From positions 620,001 to 684,000 of the forward strand of contig JARHVA010001739.1 in the NCBI GenBank assembly GCA_037957365.1: DNA of 64,000 nucleotides, read 5' to 3'. The DNA comes from Torreya grandis. Its lineage: Eukaryota; Streptophyta; Pinopsida; Cupressales; Taxaceae. Below, in pieces: positions 33,612 to 44,842 of this stretch; the first letter of the stretch is position 1; the number at the start of each line of letters is the position of its first letter. The notes beneath the pieces were generated by a model. The model did not search any database and was not told the DNA's origin. It saw only the letters and a list, made by a program, of their open reading frames with translations. Position numbers and translations under genes: made by a program.

Positions 33612-36600
33612 ATGGTCACCACTCGTGCAAGCACAAAAATCATGGAGGAAGAAATCGCCACATTGAAATCTCAGGTTACAGAGTTAACCGATATGATGCG
33701 TGGCTTGAATCAACAGAATAGCATCTTGCTCAACCGAATGCAGAAGGAGGAGTCTTCTTCAGACCGTCACTCCTTTACTTCCAACTCCTCCCGTGGACCT
33801 AAGCTAGACTTTCCACGGTTCAATGGTACAGATCCTACAGGATGGATATATCGAGCTGAACAATTCTTCAACCTCCACAATACTTATTCTGTAAACAAAG
33901 TCCCAATTGCTTCCTTTCATTTGGAACACGAAGCACTTCAGTGGTACCGTTGGTATCTCAAGACCAATGATGAACCTGATTGGGCAACTTTTGCATCCTT
34001 AATTTTGGGTAGGTTTGGTCCCTCAGCATTCGAGGATTTCACAGGCACCCTCACCAAACTCCGTCAAACAGGAACTGTTCGGGAATATCAGCTTGAATTT
34101 GAAAAACTCGCTAATCACACTGAAGGGTTGTCAGATGACTTCTTCAAAAGTTGCTTTGTTAGTGGCCTTAGAGAGCCGATCCGCTCAGAGGTAAAAATGT
34201 TTCGACCTGAAAATATGATGGATGCTTTGGGTCTGGCTAAGTTAGCAGAAGATAAACTCTCCACACAGCGTCGACCTCCCACCTTTTTACCAGCCAAGAA
34301 CACAGTGAATCAACGGACAACCATAACCACACCAATCAAGCGCCTGACTGAGACAGAGATGTGGGCTCGTAAAGAAAAAGGATTATGTTATAACTGTGAT
34401 GACAAATGGGTTAAGGGTCACAGGTGCATCCAACAAAAACTTTACTTGCTAGATGTGGAGTCACCACCAGAACAAGACAGCGAGATTGATATTCCAGAAT
34501 TTCAAGATGCTCAAGATGAACCCGGCACTGAAGAGGACCCAATGGTTCAAGAGACTCAACCTGAGATCTCAGTACATGCACTAGCAGGTGTCACTACTCC
34601 CCAAACCATGAAGGTCAAAGGGTGCTTCAAAAAGATCCCTCTCACAATTCTCATTGACTCGGGCAGTACTCACAATTTCATTGATCCTCGCATTGCTAAG
34701 GCAGCAGACTGCTTTATATACCCTTGTTCTAGCTTTGAAGTCATGATTGCTAATGGGGGCACATTGCCATGTAAAGGGAAGTGTCGAAATGTGCGTCTTG
34801 CAATCGGCGATTATAATTGTCGCTCTGATATGTTTGCCCTACCCTTAGGTGGGTGTGATGTGGTTTTAGGGGCACAATGGCTTCGCACATTAGGACCTAT
34901 TTTATGGGACTTCTCTGAGCTTTGGATGCAGTTCACAGATAATGGTCAGAAGCACACCTTAAAAGGGTTATTACCAGGATCTGCTAGCATCATCAGTTCT
35001 CATCGCATGGAAAAACTTTTGAAAAAAGGCTCACATGGGGTCATTGCACAATTGCATTCCATTCAACTCCAGCCCTCTGCTGCTTCTAACCACCCTATAG
35101 AATTACAAGCCATACTCGACAAGCATGTAACCATTTTTTTAGAACCAGTAGGGCTACCCCCTTCACGCCCTGAAGATCACCGCATTCCTCTCCTTCCAGG
35201 AAGCATTCCACCCAACATTCGGCCATATCGTTACCCCCATCTGCAAAAGACGGAAATTGAGAACTTAGTCCGGGAACTCCTCAAGTCTGGCGTTATCCGC
35301 CCCAGCACCAGCCCATATTCCTCCCCAGTGCTTCTTGTCCATAAAAAAGATGGGTCGTGGTGCCTTTGCATAGACTTTCGAGCCCTTAACCACCTCACTA
35401 TCAAGGATAAATTCCCAATTCCTGTCATTGATGAGCTTCTTGATGAGCTCCATGGGGCCAAATTCTTCTCCAAGTTGGATCTGCGTTCTGGCTATCATCA
35501 AATTCGAGTGCATCCTGATGACATTCCCAAGACAGCCTTCCGTACACATGAGGGTCACTATGAGTTCCTTGTCATGCCATTTGGCCTTACAAATGCCCCT
35601 TCCACTTTTCAAGCACTCATGAATAAAATCTTTCGGCCTTTTCTCCGTCAATTTATTTTAGTTTTCTTTGATGACATTTTGGTTTACAGCCGCACATGGG
35701 CCGAGCATCTCCAACATCTTGACAAGGCATTACAGTTGTTAGCTGACAATCAATTATGTGCCAAGCAATCCAAGTGTTCATTCGCTCAAGAGGAAATTGA
35801 CTATTTGGGGCACACTGTTTCAGCCAATGGGGTTCGCGTGGACCCAGAAAAAATCAGTGCTATGCAGAATTGGCCTCAACCAACCACCCTCAAGAGCCTT
35901 CGTGGTTTCTTAGGCCTGACAGGATACTATCGCAAGTTCGTTAAAGATTATGGAAAGATTGCGGCTCCTTTGACTTCCTTATTGAAGAAGGATGATTTCA
36001 CCTGGGGTGCAACAGCTGATCAGGCATTCATCCAACTCAAACAGGCTATGTGTAGTACACCAGTTTTGGCACTGCCAGACTTCAGCAAAACTTTCACCAT
36101 CGAAAGTGATGCTAGTGGCATTGGCTTGGGTGCTATTCTTCTCCAAGAGGGCCGACCAATTGCCTTCACCAACAAAGCCCTTTCTGGCCGCAATTTAGCT
36201 TTGTCTACATATGAAAAGGAAATGATGGCAATTTTACATGCAGTACAAAAATGGAGACCCTACTTACTGGGAAACCATTTTTGCATCAAAACTGATCATC
36301 AGAGTTTGAAATATTTCTTGGAACAGCGGGTCTCATCCCCAGCTCAGCAGAAGTGGGTCAGCAAACTCATGGGCTATGACTATGAGATCACCTATAAGAA
36401 GGGAAAAGACAATGTTGTGGCTGATGCTCTCTCAAGAACCTTCGAGGACCACCCTTCCCTCTCTGCCATCTCCATGCCCATTCCTAAATGGTTGGAATTT
36501 GTCCAACAAGGGTATGTAAATGATCCATCCTTATGCCACATCATTCATCAATTGACCACTGACCCCTCTGCCATACCACATTATTCATGGGATGGTGCTT

Positions 36601-37913
36601 CTCTGCGATACAAGGGTCGTTTGGTGCTTCCCCAAATTTCAGACCTACATCAGGCTATCTTCTATGAAATTCATGCTTCCCCCTCAGCAGGGCACTCAGG
36701 GTTTCTCAAAACCTATGAGCGGGCACGTCGACACTTCTTTTGGAAAGGCATGAAAACCAAAATTAAACAGATGGTGGCTGAATGTGAAACCTGCCAACGA
36801 CACAAAGGTGAAACCACATTGACTCCTGGTTTGCTCGTGCCCTTGCCCATTCCTACTAGGATCTGGACAGATATTTCCATGGATTTCATTGAGGGCCTCC
36901 CTAAATCTGGGGGAAAGACAGTGATCCTAGTTGTTGTCGATCGCCTCTCCAAATATAGTCATTTTTGTGCACTCAGCCACCCATACACCGCGTCCACAGT
37001 TGCACAGGTTTTCTTGGATCAGATCTTCCGTCTTCATGGCATTCCTTCTTCAATTGTCTCAGATCGTGATGCCACTTTCACTAGCCATTTTTGGACGAAA
37101 CTATTTCGTCGCACAGGCACACAATTGAAAATGAGCTCTGGGTACCACCCACAAACAGATGGCCAGACAGAAATCGTCAACAAATGCTTGGAGACCTTCC
37201 TTCGTTGTTTTGCTTCAGAACAACAACATCAATGGGCCAAGTGGCTTCCCCTAGCTGAATGGTGGTACAATACCTCATACCACACTTCCACCAAAATGAC
37301 TCCCTATGAGGCAGTTTATGGTCAAGCACCGCCACCACTTCTTCCATATCATCCTGGTAGCTCACCAGTTCAAGCAGTTGACACTACTCTCTGAAACCGG
37401 GATCAGATTCTCCGCACCTTGCGAAACAATCTCCACATGGCCCAAAACCGAATGAAGCAGCAAGCTGATCAACACCGCTCTGAGCATACCTTTCAACCTG
37501 GTGATATGGTCTTTCTTCGTCTACAGCCATACAAGCAATCATCACTAAAACAAAAAGGGCACCAAAAGCTTGCTCCAAAGTTTTATGGGCCATATAAGGT
37601 TCTTCAAAAGATTGGGTCAGTTGCTTACAAGTTAGAGCTTCCAACTTCCTCCCAAGTTCACCCCGTCTTTCATGTCTCATGTTTGAAACAAGTTCTTGGA
37701 TCCAACATCCGAGTGCAGACAGCTTTACCAGCACTTGATAACGAAGGCTCCATCCTTCTCGAACCCGAAGCAATCTTGGACAGGCGCACCCGCCAACTTC
37801 GATCCCGCTCCATCACAGAGGTCTTAATCCAATGGCACGGCATGCAACCAGAAGATGCAACATGGGAACCACTCTTCCAGATTCAACAACAATTCCCACA
37901 TTTGAAGCTTTGA
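33612..37913 (+). pseudogene. gag-pol: Gypsy-C gag-pol polyprotein, one premature stop
   Basis: A single frame of 1433 codons plus stop, opened by ATG at 33612. By residue: capsid about 60-240; zinc knuckle [14 protein letters not shown] at 259-272; protease [10 protein letters not shown] with Asp 349; RT about 540-720 with the catalytic FFDD at 685-688; RNase H with ESDASG (Asp 833); integrase zinc domain about 1020-1065 (CETCQRHKG). The integrase core has SMDFIEG (Asp 1091), SDRDATF and QTEIVN, so the D-D-E triad is visible. TGA at 37392-37394 interrupts the frame after integrase. The rest (37395-37913) contains the GPY/F-like KFYGPYKVLQKIG and a C-terminal chromodomain (VLIQWHGMQPEDATWEP). 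The TGA is most simply CGA to TGA at a CpG. The translated product would lack the chromodomain. Confidence 0.95.
37395..37913 (+). pseudogene. Gypsy-C integrase tail and chromodomain, downstream of the TGA
   Basis: 172 codons in the same frame as the upstream polyprotein, ending in TGA before the polypurine tract. The chromodomain in chromoviruses directs integration to marked chromatin. Conserved aromatic and acidic positions are kept (VLIQWHG, WEPL). Reached only by stop readthrough, or intact in sister copies. Confidence 0.88.
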
Positions 37914-37930
37914 GGGCAAAGCTTTTTTTT

Positions 37931-37943
37931 AAGAGGGAGGGGA
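37931..37943 (+). other. Gypsy-C polypurine tract
   Basis: AAGAGGGAGGGGA directly before the 3' LTR start TGTTAGG. Confidence 0.92.
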
Positions 37944-38260
37944 TGTTAGGAACCCGTGCTTAATTGCTATGGACGCATATGCTTTGTAAGTCGTCCCTTA
38001 GAGCTTATTCGAATTATCCCACATACAAGGGGAAGTAGTAGTTGTTAGAATAGAGTTAGTATATAAGTAAGTGTTAAGGCCGAATAAAGGCATCCACGAA
38101 TTCATTGTATTGAGCTTGCTCAAAGGAGGTTGCCCCCTCGAAGAGGCCTGCGATCAATATAAGCTTTCTGTGTTTCTGTTATTGGTAAGAGTTATTTTAT
38201 TTTGGCATATTTTGATTAAATCTGTTGTAAGAGGTAAATTGTTGTAGGAGGTTCATCACA
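37944..38260 (+). repeat. Gypsy-C 3' LTR (317 bp)
   Basis: Identical to the 5' LTR apart from G38150 and G38241. Followed by the target duplication CTAAA. Confidence 0.95.
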
Positions 38261-38265
38261 CTAAA

Positions 38266-38941
38266 TTAGTGGGATTAAATATAAGAATCATATGTCTTAA
38301 GTAACTATGCAGCCCACCTATATATTTTAGTAGTGTTTCTTGTGTGTATAGAGGAACATTCAAAAGTAAATCTTTTTTATTAAATTATTGTGTATAATCT
38401 TGAACATTTTGGCCTTTTCCTTGTATGAAACTTTGTCAATCCATCATGGCTCGTTGCATATAGCCTAAAGGATAGAATTGCTTTCTGAGATCTTCAATAA
38501 ATTCATTCCAAGTAGAAATCGAGTTACCTTTTTGAAGCTCGGCTTCCTTCAACTTACTCTCCCACCAGATGAGAGCTGTGCCTCCCATACGAAGAGTAGC
38601 CAAATGAATTTTTGACTCATCCCCTGCAATCTTTTGGACCCTGCAATAAAATTCAATCTGCTTGACCCAATTATCCAACTTTTTTGCATTAACTTCGCCA
38701 TTAAATATTGGTAATTCAAACTTAATATCCAATTTTAGTGAAGGGAGAGATTCCACAATTTTTTTACCGTCATCTGATGAAGAAGGTTTTTCATTTTTTT
38801 TCCTTTTGATTCTTGTGAATCACCTTCTTTTTCATTCTCATATTTCCTTTGTTTGTCACGGTATAGTTCCTCAACCATGCTTCTCATGTCCATGAAATCT
38901 CGGTGGAAAGCTTGTTCGGATTCCATCTCTTCTTCGACCAT
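38266..38941 (-). pseudogene. gag: Gypsy-B gag (broken)
   Basis: 38941-38735 is an acidic/basic N-terminus (frame 1). 38756-38436 (106 codons) is capsid: LPIFNGEVNAKKLDNWVKQI, GGTALIWWESKLKEAE, and FIEDLRKQFYPLGYM. The frame then ends, but gag-like sequence (IGGLHSYLRHMIL near 38320) runs to the Gypsy-C target and continues on its other side at 32696, so the insertion is within gag. Confidence 0.8.
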
Positions 38942-39055
38942 CCTTGAAGCACGCCTTGAACCAATCTATAGATTATACTCAACAATTTTTCTTTCACCCT
39001 TTTGAGATTTAGACCTTGTCAACATACACTAGCAATCACTATTAAATAACAACCA

Positions 39056-39066
39056 CTCTGATACCA
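39056..39066 (-). other. Gypsy-B primer-binding site (tRNA-Met type)
   Basis: Minus strand TGGTATCAGAG lies 6 bases inside the sense 5' LTR. Confidence 0.85.
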
Positions 39067-39072
39067 AAAATA

Positions 39073-40173
39073 TGATCTGTAAACTGAAAATTAAAGTGTA
39101 GTTCATCCACAAAACACTTTTTCACATTTTAAGAGATCCTTCAATTTCTTGATTTTTTTGTTTAATTTTGTATAAATAAATTAAAACTAGAATTAAAATG
39201 AAGATCAGAATATAATAATAATAAGAGAAAATCATAAGAAATCACCAGCAAATTGATAACATAGTTTGGCTTCAATAGCCTACGTCTCCAGGTCCGTTTG
39301 AAGTGAGGACCGTTCTCATTAATTTTGTGCAACAAATGGCTTCCAAAATCAATACAAGTCTTCAATTCACCTTCTATGATCTCTATTTGCCTATAAATAT
39401 ATCTCTCAGACCTGAAAATAATGGCCCAAGGCCGTACAAAGTAATAACAAGTCTCTAACCTTCTTAAATATCTTTACACAGTCGGCTTCCTGTGTCTATT
39501 CAAGTAGATTTTCATCCCTTTTATAACACTTCAACCTCTGTGGCTGATGTGGTCAAAGCATTAACCTTTTGTGCCAAAGATGCAAGGTTCAAAATTGCTG
39601 GCCACCTTTCTAGGCGCTTGGGAACCGTCGGCCTTCTTTCTAGGGTGCACTTTGACTTGTTTTGTCCCACATTTACAGGGAATTCAGTTTTCAATGCTTA
39701 AAATAGACAAGTTGATCCCCTTTTCAAATGCCTAAGACTTAGGTGCCCACTTATACCATCGCTTAGACTTGGTCAATGCATGATTGGTGGGGTGATGTGG
39801 CGGGTGACATGGCAACTTGTGCAAGTTGGCTTTTGGCACCTTGTTTCAAAGTGATAAACGTTTGAAAATTTCTCAAATAACATGTGAATAAAAAACACCA
39901 AACCAAAATTTTTTTGCACTTAATTATTTTTCCACGTGTCAAATGGTTATTGGTCCACTTGGCATATTTCAACAGTGCCATGTCACTTTCGACACCCCTT
40001 TTTTTACCTATCGCAAGATTTCTTCAACTAGCTATATCTTGAGCATCTGGACTCCATTTTTCATTCCAGAAGAAGTGCTATAAATCTCTTGGTGAATTCT
40101 ACGATGTGCAAATGATTCGAAAAGAATTTAAAGACTTTGAAAAATGAAACGGTACATGGATCCTCCTGGATTA
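39073..40173 (-). repeat. Gypsy-B 5' LTR
   Basis: A 1101-bp LTR. In plus coordinates it starts TGATCTGTAAACTG and ends CTCCTGGATTA (ATCA mutated to ATTA). The tRNA-like segment recurs at 39535-39605 with A-box-like TGGCTGATGTGG (39541-39552) and B-box-like AAGGTTCAAAATT. Confidence 0.88.
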
Positions 40174-40178
40174 GCCTT

Positions 40179-40774
40179 GCTAATTTTGACATTGTATTTT
40201 GCCTTAGAACAATAAATGCAATCTATTTTGAGTTCATATATCATCTTGTTAAAATGTCTGAAGAGATGTATAGTGAATATCTAAGTGATATCAATCTATC
40301 TTTGTTTTTTCTTAGTCTATCTATGTTTGATGCAAGTGATTTCAACCTAGTAAGTCATATGAAGTATAGTTAAGTGTATGGATCTATCTTAGGTGTATAA
40401 TGAGCCTTAGAATTTATAACTGATATATGGTTTTCCGTACCTTAGATAGTCTTCATGCATCTCACCTTCATATTGAAACACTAATGCTAGTGCATTCTAA
40501 GACTCTTAGACTAGAGTTGTAGGCATTATTTATTTGTGAAAGAATTGCAAAGGTCATGTGGAAAACATCTTGATGCACCACTCTTTTAGAATATGTTTAT
40601 TTCATACAACTTCTATCCCTTTTCCCCACAAGCAAATAGTTAGCAAACGTGAAAGTACTTCAAGATATATTTAGGGAGTTAGCCCTTAAATCTAAAGGCT
40701 CACTTCTACCATAGGTACACACACATCCCTAGGAGTGTTCTTGTATTGCCCCAAATCTAAAAGAGGCTTGAATA
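40179..40774 (+). repeat. Gypsy-A 3' LTR, part 2
   Basis: It aligns with 7030-7625 of the 5' LTR, beginning GCTAATTTTGACATTG. It ends at the Copia-2 target GAATA (40770-40774). Confidence 0.86.
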
Positions 40775-41757
40775 TGTTAGGTTGTGGAGCTAAAAGCTTC
40801 ACCAGAATGCGAACAGGAAAAGTCACAGAGCTTGCGAAGGTTGCGGAGAGTTGCAGAATCAGTTGCAGGGAAACTGACATCGATCTGATTAGCCGACGTC
40901 GGTCAAATAGCAGCAAAAAACCAACCAGCATCGGTTACCAGTCGGCCGACATTGGTCATGGAGGAGCCGACGTCGGCAGCCTATACGTGAACATGCAGTT
41001 TGCATGTCGATTCCGGAGAGTCTATTTTTGGACTGTTAGTTTGCATGTTAGAGGCTAGTCATAGTCTTGAGTTGCACGCCTAATTATTGTAATTAAGATA
41101 GTCTAATTATTGTAAGCATGAGATCTATATATGGACTCATGGGTTGTATTGTAAAATGGTAGCTAGAGAGTAAGAGAGCAATAAGCTCCTTCTGAGAGGA
41201 GAGAGCAATGGTGTGTTCCTCCTAGTGCCATAGTACCAAGGTGGGTACTGGATTGGAGAATCAGCAGGGTTCTTCATATTTGTATGATCTTAGTCAGCAG
41301 GATAGCATGGATTCTTTTGGAGATCTACAATGGTAAGTAAGGTCTAGTGATTTGCAGGTAGCAGCAGAGAGTAGGAGATCTACTTGGAGTACGATTGTGT
41401 ACTTGACGTACTGGCAGCGTGTTACTGATTAGTTGGAGAGGTGAACATCAATTCTGTATTGGAGTTGATTGTTGGGACCAAGAGAGAGAGGGAAGAAGGT
41501 CTTGAGGTGTGGCGAGCCTTTGAGGTGGAGGAAGAAGTGGCATCTTCCTTATTGTATATTCTTCTGAGTGATTATTAATACAATTGTGTATTGTCTCTCA
41601 ATTCCTGTGTTGTTTCATATTTCTAGTTACTTATTGATTCTGGTTAAATTCTGTGTTTAGTTGCTAATACAAGAAGTAATCATATATGTGCTCTATTGGT
41701 GGAGCAAGATCCTGACAAGTGGTATCAGAGCATGTTTATTGTTCTAGGTTCCTGACA
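40775..41757 (+). repeat. Copia-2 5' LTR (983 bp)
   Basis: It starts TGTTAGGTTGTGGAGC and ends TTCCTGACA. The first 250 bp hold several CCGACGTCGG-like palindromes. The last 47 bp contain a second copy of the LTR end plus PBS: CCTGACA at 41711-41717 and TGGTATCAGAGC at 41720-41731. Confidence 0.92.
40868..40985. repeat. Cluster of ACGT-core palindromes in Copia-2 LTR
   Basis: Variants of (A/G)CCGACGTCGG(T/C): exact GCCGACGTCGGT near 40892-40903 and GCCGACGTCGGC near 40966-40977, with related CGACATTGG and CAGCATCGG between. ACGT cores bind plant bZIP factors and CCGAC is a DREB-type core, so U3 enhancer use is possible. Confidence 0.65.
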
Positions 41758-41759
41758 AG

Positions 41760-41771
41760 TGGTATCAGAGC
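41760..41771 (+). other. Copia-2 primer-binding site (tRNA-Met type)
   Basis: TGGTATCAGAGC starts two bases after the LTR. The sequence CCTGACAAGTGGTATCAGAGC occurs identically 40 bp upstream inside the LTR. Confidence 0.9.
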
Positions 41772-43841
41772 TTTTGGTTGGGTTGACTAACAGGTGGTTC
41801 AGATCTGGTAGTGTTTTTGATTACAAGTCACTCGCAGGGGTTTCAGATTGAGTGGGAGTATAGCAATGGCAGAATAAAGTAAGCTACGAATGGAGAAATT
41901 GAATAGCACGAATGGTCTGATTGATGGAAAGAAAGAGCAGGTAAAAAGAGATTGTTGGTCGGTAGAAGATCAACGTGTAGAAGCAGATGTTGTAGGGGTC
42001 TTTGCATAGGTTGCTCTGGATAAAGTAGAATCTTTGTTTACAGATTCTTTTGCCTCTTTCCATGCAGCCCAAAATAGAGCATCTTTTCATGGGTATGTCT
42101 TTGGAGACTTTGGAGAGATTTATTTATGGGTTGGAGAGCCTTGTCAGATTATTGACGAAGGGGAAGTGAAGCTGAAATTGCAGACGGATGACACATAGTG
42201 GTTGAAGGAAGTCATGTAGGTACCAGTCTTGGAGATGAGTCTAATTTCTTCAAGAAATTTGGGTGATGGGAGATGCACTGTAACTCTCACAGCGGATACA
42301 CTTGAATTAGATGGTGGTAAGAAAGTAGGTATCCTTTATCTATCTACTTATATTACTGATTCACCTTCTGTTGCAGAGATGTGGCTTCATGGGCTTGGTC
42401 ACATATGTAGGAGGGGAATGCAAGTTCTCAAGCGAAAGACAGATGTTTTTGACAAGCTAAAGAATTGGAAAGCCTTGGTGTTCATGGAGGAGATGACGGA
42501 TAGAGATTAGGCGAGGGAATTGAATTATTCTAAGCAGGGTTATGTTGATTTGAACAGGATTTTGATCCATGGAGAGCTCGCAGGTAAAAAGTTATCACTC
42601 ACAGGCGAACACAGGTACCGGCATCGGTTAGACAGTAACCGACGTCGGCAGTAGGAAGACCGACATCGGTCATGAAGGAACCGACGTCGACAGGAAGGGA
42701 TACCGGCGTCAGCCAGGGAGAAGACGTCGGTAGTCAGGGTCAGTGTAGGGAACCGACATCGGTCAGGAGCAGAATGGGATATGGCTGAGATCGGTCACTA
42801 GAACGGATATTGGGCGGACAACAAGCTGTCAACAAGTCTCAAACACTCATATCGAGGTCAGAAAGGGTAAGTGAACCTCATATTTGTTGTTCACCTTATT
42901 TATATTGCTTATTGATGGTCAAGAACTAGGAAGACGTGAAGAGGAAATGTAGGTAGAATCCAGATACAGTGAGAGCTTGGCATAGATGAGGAGTGTGAGT
43001 CCTTGGAGAAGAACCAAACAGGTATTTATTGGTACAGTTCTCAATTGAAAGTAAGCACTGAGAGATGGAATGGATTCCCAAGTAAAGAAGAGAGTGGATG
43101 GATATGTGAGACGGAAGGCCAAGGTATATGGCCTTGAGAAAGCTGCAGGACAATGGTACAGGTTTTGACAGGAGGATGACTAAGCATAGCTTTAGTCAAT
43201 GGCAGTGTAACTATTGTGTTTATCTTACCAAGTGGATAATGATTGCAACATTATTCTGTTACTGTATGTGGGTGATTTGCTAGCAGGTTTGTACATACAG
43301 GGATTTGCTGAGCTACAGGTAAGGTTAGTTTAGAGGTGTGTCATGAAGAATTTGGAGCAGCAAAATTCTTTGGTATAAGAGACATGGAGATTTTATCTCC
43401 AGTGAGATTTGGTGTGAAGACAGTGTTGGTGGGGTTCATGATGCAAGATGCAGAATCAGAAACCACACCAAGGGTTGGACAGTTCAAGCTTAGCTTGGAA
43501 TAGGGTTTGAAATCACATGAGGTCTAGTGTAGACCTGAGTTTTCCCAAGCAGTGGGAGTTGTCAGAAAGTATGGAGCCAATTTAGGGAAGGAGTACTGGA
43601 GGGTAGTTGAGTGGATTCTCAGGTATCTGAGAGGGATCAACAGCAGGAATTCTTGTTATGCAGGGTCAAGGTCTTCACTACATGGATATGTAGGTTTGGA
43701 TATGGCAGGTTACTTGAATGACAGGTATGGCATCACAGGTTGTGTGATGGTTGGTCTTCAGGATTGATCTTGAAGAGGGATACAAGCCAAGGAATAATTT
43801 AGATGGTGTACAGCTACAGGTACAGGTGCAACTGTTTATCT
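41772..43841 (+). pseudogene. Copia-2 internal remnant of gag-pol
   Basis: Only pieces remain. 42229-42510 reads KKVGILYLS and WLHGLGHICRRGMQVLKR, the pre-integrase zinc motif. About 42600-42800 is a non-coding array of CCGACGTCGG-like motifs. About 43240-43300 has IILLLYVGDLLAG, the copia RT active site with YVDD changed to YVGD. 43552-43767 has EYWRVVEWILRYLRGI and related RNase H linker sequence. Most of integrase, RT and RNase H is missing. Confidence 0.78.
42600..42800. repeat. Internal array of CCGACGTCGG-like motifs
   Basis: About six or seven variants of A(C)CG(G/A)C(A/G)TCGGT, such as AACCGACGTCGGCAG near 42640 and GACCGACATCGGTC near 42659, in 200 bp. The same motif type occurs in the Copia-2 LTRs. 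Confidence 0.7.
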
Positions 43842-43854
43842 CCAAGTGGAAGAT
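43842..43854 (+). other. Copia-2 polypurine tract
   Basis: CCAAGTGGAAGAT directly before the 3' LTR at 43855, identical to the Copia-1 tract. Confidence 0.8.
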
Positions 43855-44837
43855 TGTTAGGTTGTGGAGCTAAAAGCTTCACCAGGATGCAAATAGGAGA
43901 AGTCACAGAGCTTGCAAAGGTTGCGGAGAGTTGCAAAATTAGTTGTAGGGAAATCGACGTCGGTCTGATCAGCCGATGTCGGTCAGATAGCAGTGAAGAA
44001 CCAACCGGCGTTGGTTACCATTCGATCGACATCGGTCATGGAGGAGCCAATGTCGGTAGCCTGTACGTGAACATGCAGTTTGCATGTCGATTCTGGAGAG
44101 TCTATTTTTGGACTGTTAGTTTGCATGTTAGAGGCTAGTCGTAGTCTTGAGTTGTACGCCTAATTATTGTAATTAAGATAGTTTAATTATTGTAAGCATG
44201 AGATCTATATATGGACTCATGGGCTGTATTGTAAAATGGTAGCTAGAGAGTAAGAGAGCAATAAGCTCCTTCTAAGAGAAGAGAGCAATGGTGTGTTCCT
44301 CCTAGTGCCATAGTACCAAGGTGGGTACTAGATTGGAGAATCAGCAGGGTTCTTCATATTTGTATGATCTTAGTCAGCAGGATAGCATGGCTTCTTTTGG
44401 AGATCTACAATGGTAAGTAAGGTCTAGTGATTTGCAGGTAGCAGCAGAGAGCAGGGGATCTACTTGGAGTACGGTTGTGTACTTGACGTACTGGCAGCGT
44501 GTTACTGACTAGTTGGAGAGGTGAACATCAATTCTGTATTGGAGTTGATTGTTGGGACCAAGAGAGAGAGGGAAGGAGGTCTTGAGGTGTGGTGAGCCTT
44601 TGAGGTGGAGGAAGAAGTGGCATCTTCCTTATTGTATATTCTTCTGAGTGATTATTAATACAATTGTGTATTGTCTCTCAATTCCTGTGTTGTTTCATAT
44701 TTCTAGTTACTTATTGATTCTGGTTAAATTTTGTGTTTAGTTGCTAATACAAGAAGTAATCATATATGTGCTCTATTGGTGGAGCAAGATCCTGACAAGT
44801 GGTATCAGAGCATGTTTATTGTTCTAGGTTCCTGACA
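43855..44837 (+). repeat. Copia-2 3' LTR (983 bp)
   Basis: Same length as the 5' LTR. The 40-bp terminal extension with a PBS copy is also present (44791-44837). The palindromes in its first 250 bp are decayed by transitions, for example GATGTCGG for GACGTCGG. Confidence 0.92.
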
Positions 44838-44842
44838 GAATA

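Larger units (their letters stand above)
32702..38260 (+). mobile_element. Gypsy-C: young chromodomain Ty3/gypsy element
   Basis: 5559 bp, target duplication CTAAA at 32697-32701 and 38261-38265. The two 317-bp LTRs (32702-33018, 37944-38260) differ at only two positions (A32908/G38150 and T32999/G38241). PBS, polypurine tract and a polyprotein frame of 1433 codons are all present, with a single premature TGA. Short LTRs plus a chromodomain suggest a Reina-like chromovirus, which I infer and have not tested. It is inserted in the gag of Gypsy-B in opposite orientation. This is the most recent event in the window. Confidence 0.95.
27786..40173 (-). mobile_element. Gypsy-B: Ty3/gypsy element on the minus strand, interrupted by Gypsy-C
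   Basis: A Ty3 element of about 6.8 kb after removal of Gypsy-C. The sense 5' LTR is 39073-40173 (1101 bp) and the 3' LTR 27786-28877 (1092 bp). The ends are TGATCC...ATCA. A tRNA-Met-type PBS is at 39066-39056 and a polypurine tract just inside the 3' LTR. Coding order on the minus strand is gag, zinc knuckle, protease, RT, RNase H, integrase. All are degraded. It was inserted in the Gypsy-A 3' LTR. LTR divergence by eye is about 6-7%. Confidence 0.9.
40775..44837 (+). mobile_element. Copia-2: deleted, non-autonomous Ty1/copia element
   Basis: 4063 bp, target duplication GAATA at 40770-40774 and 44838-44842. The LTRs are both exactly 983 bp (40775-41757, 43855-44837) with about 45 differences by eye, nearly all transitions. 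The interior is only 2.1 kb, about half that of an autonomous copia element, and holds fragments of the polyprotein. It could not have moved without help after the deletions. Confidence 0.92.

Noticed and set aside
35231..35651. Minus-strand open frames of 80-128 codons within Gypsy-C
   Set aside because: Shadows of the RT coding frame on the plus strand.
40735..41058. A 107-codon frame, and a similar 111-codon frame at 43803-44138
   Set aside because: Both start outside or at the edge of the Copia-2 LTR and read through it. The similarity is just LTR identity, not a gene family.
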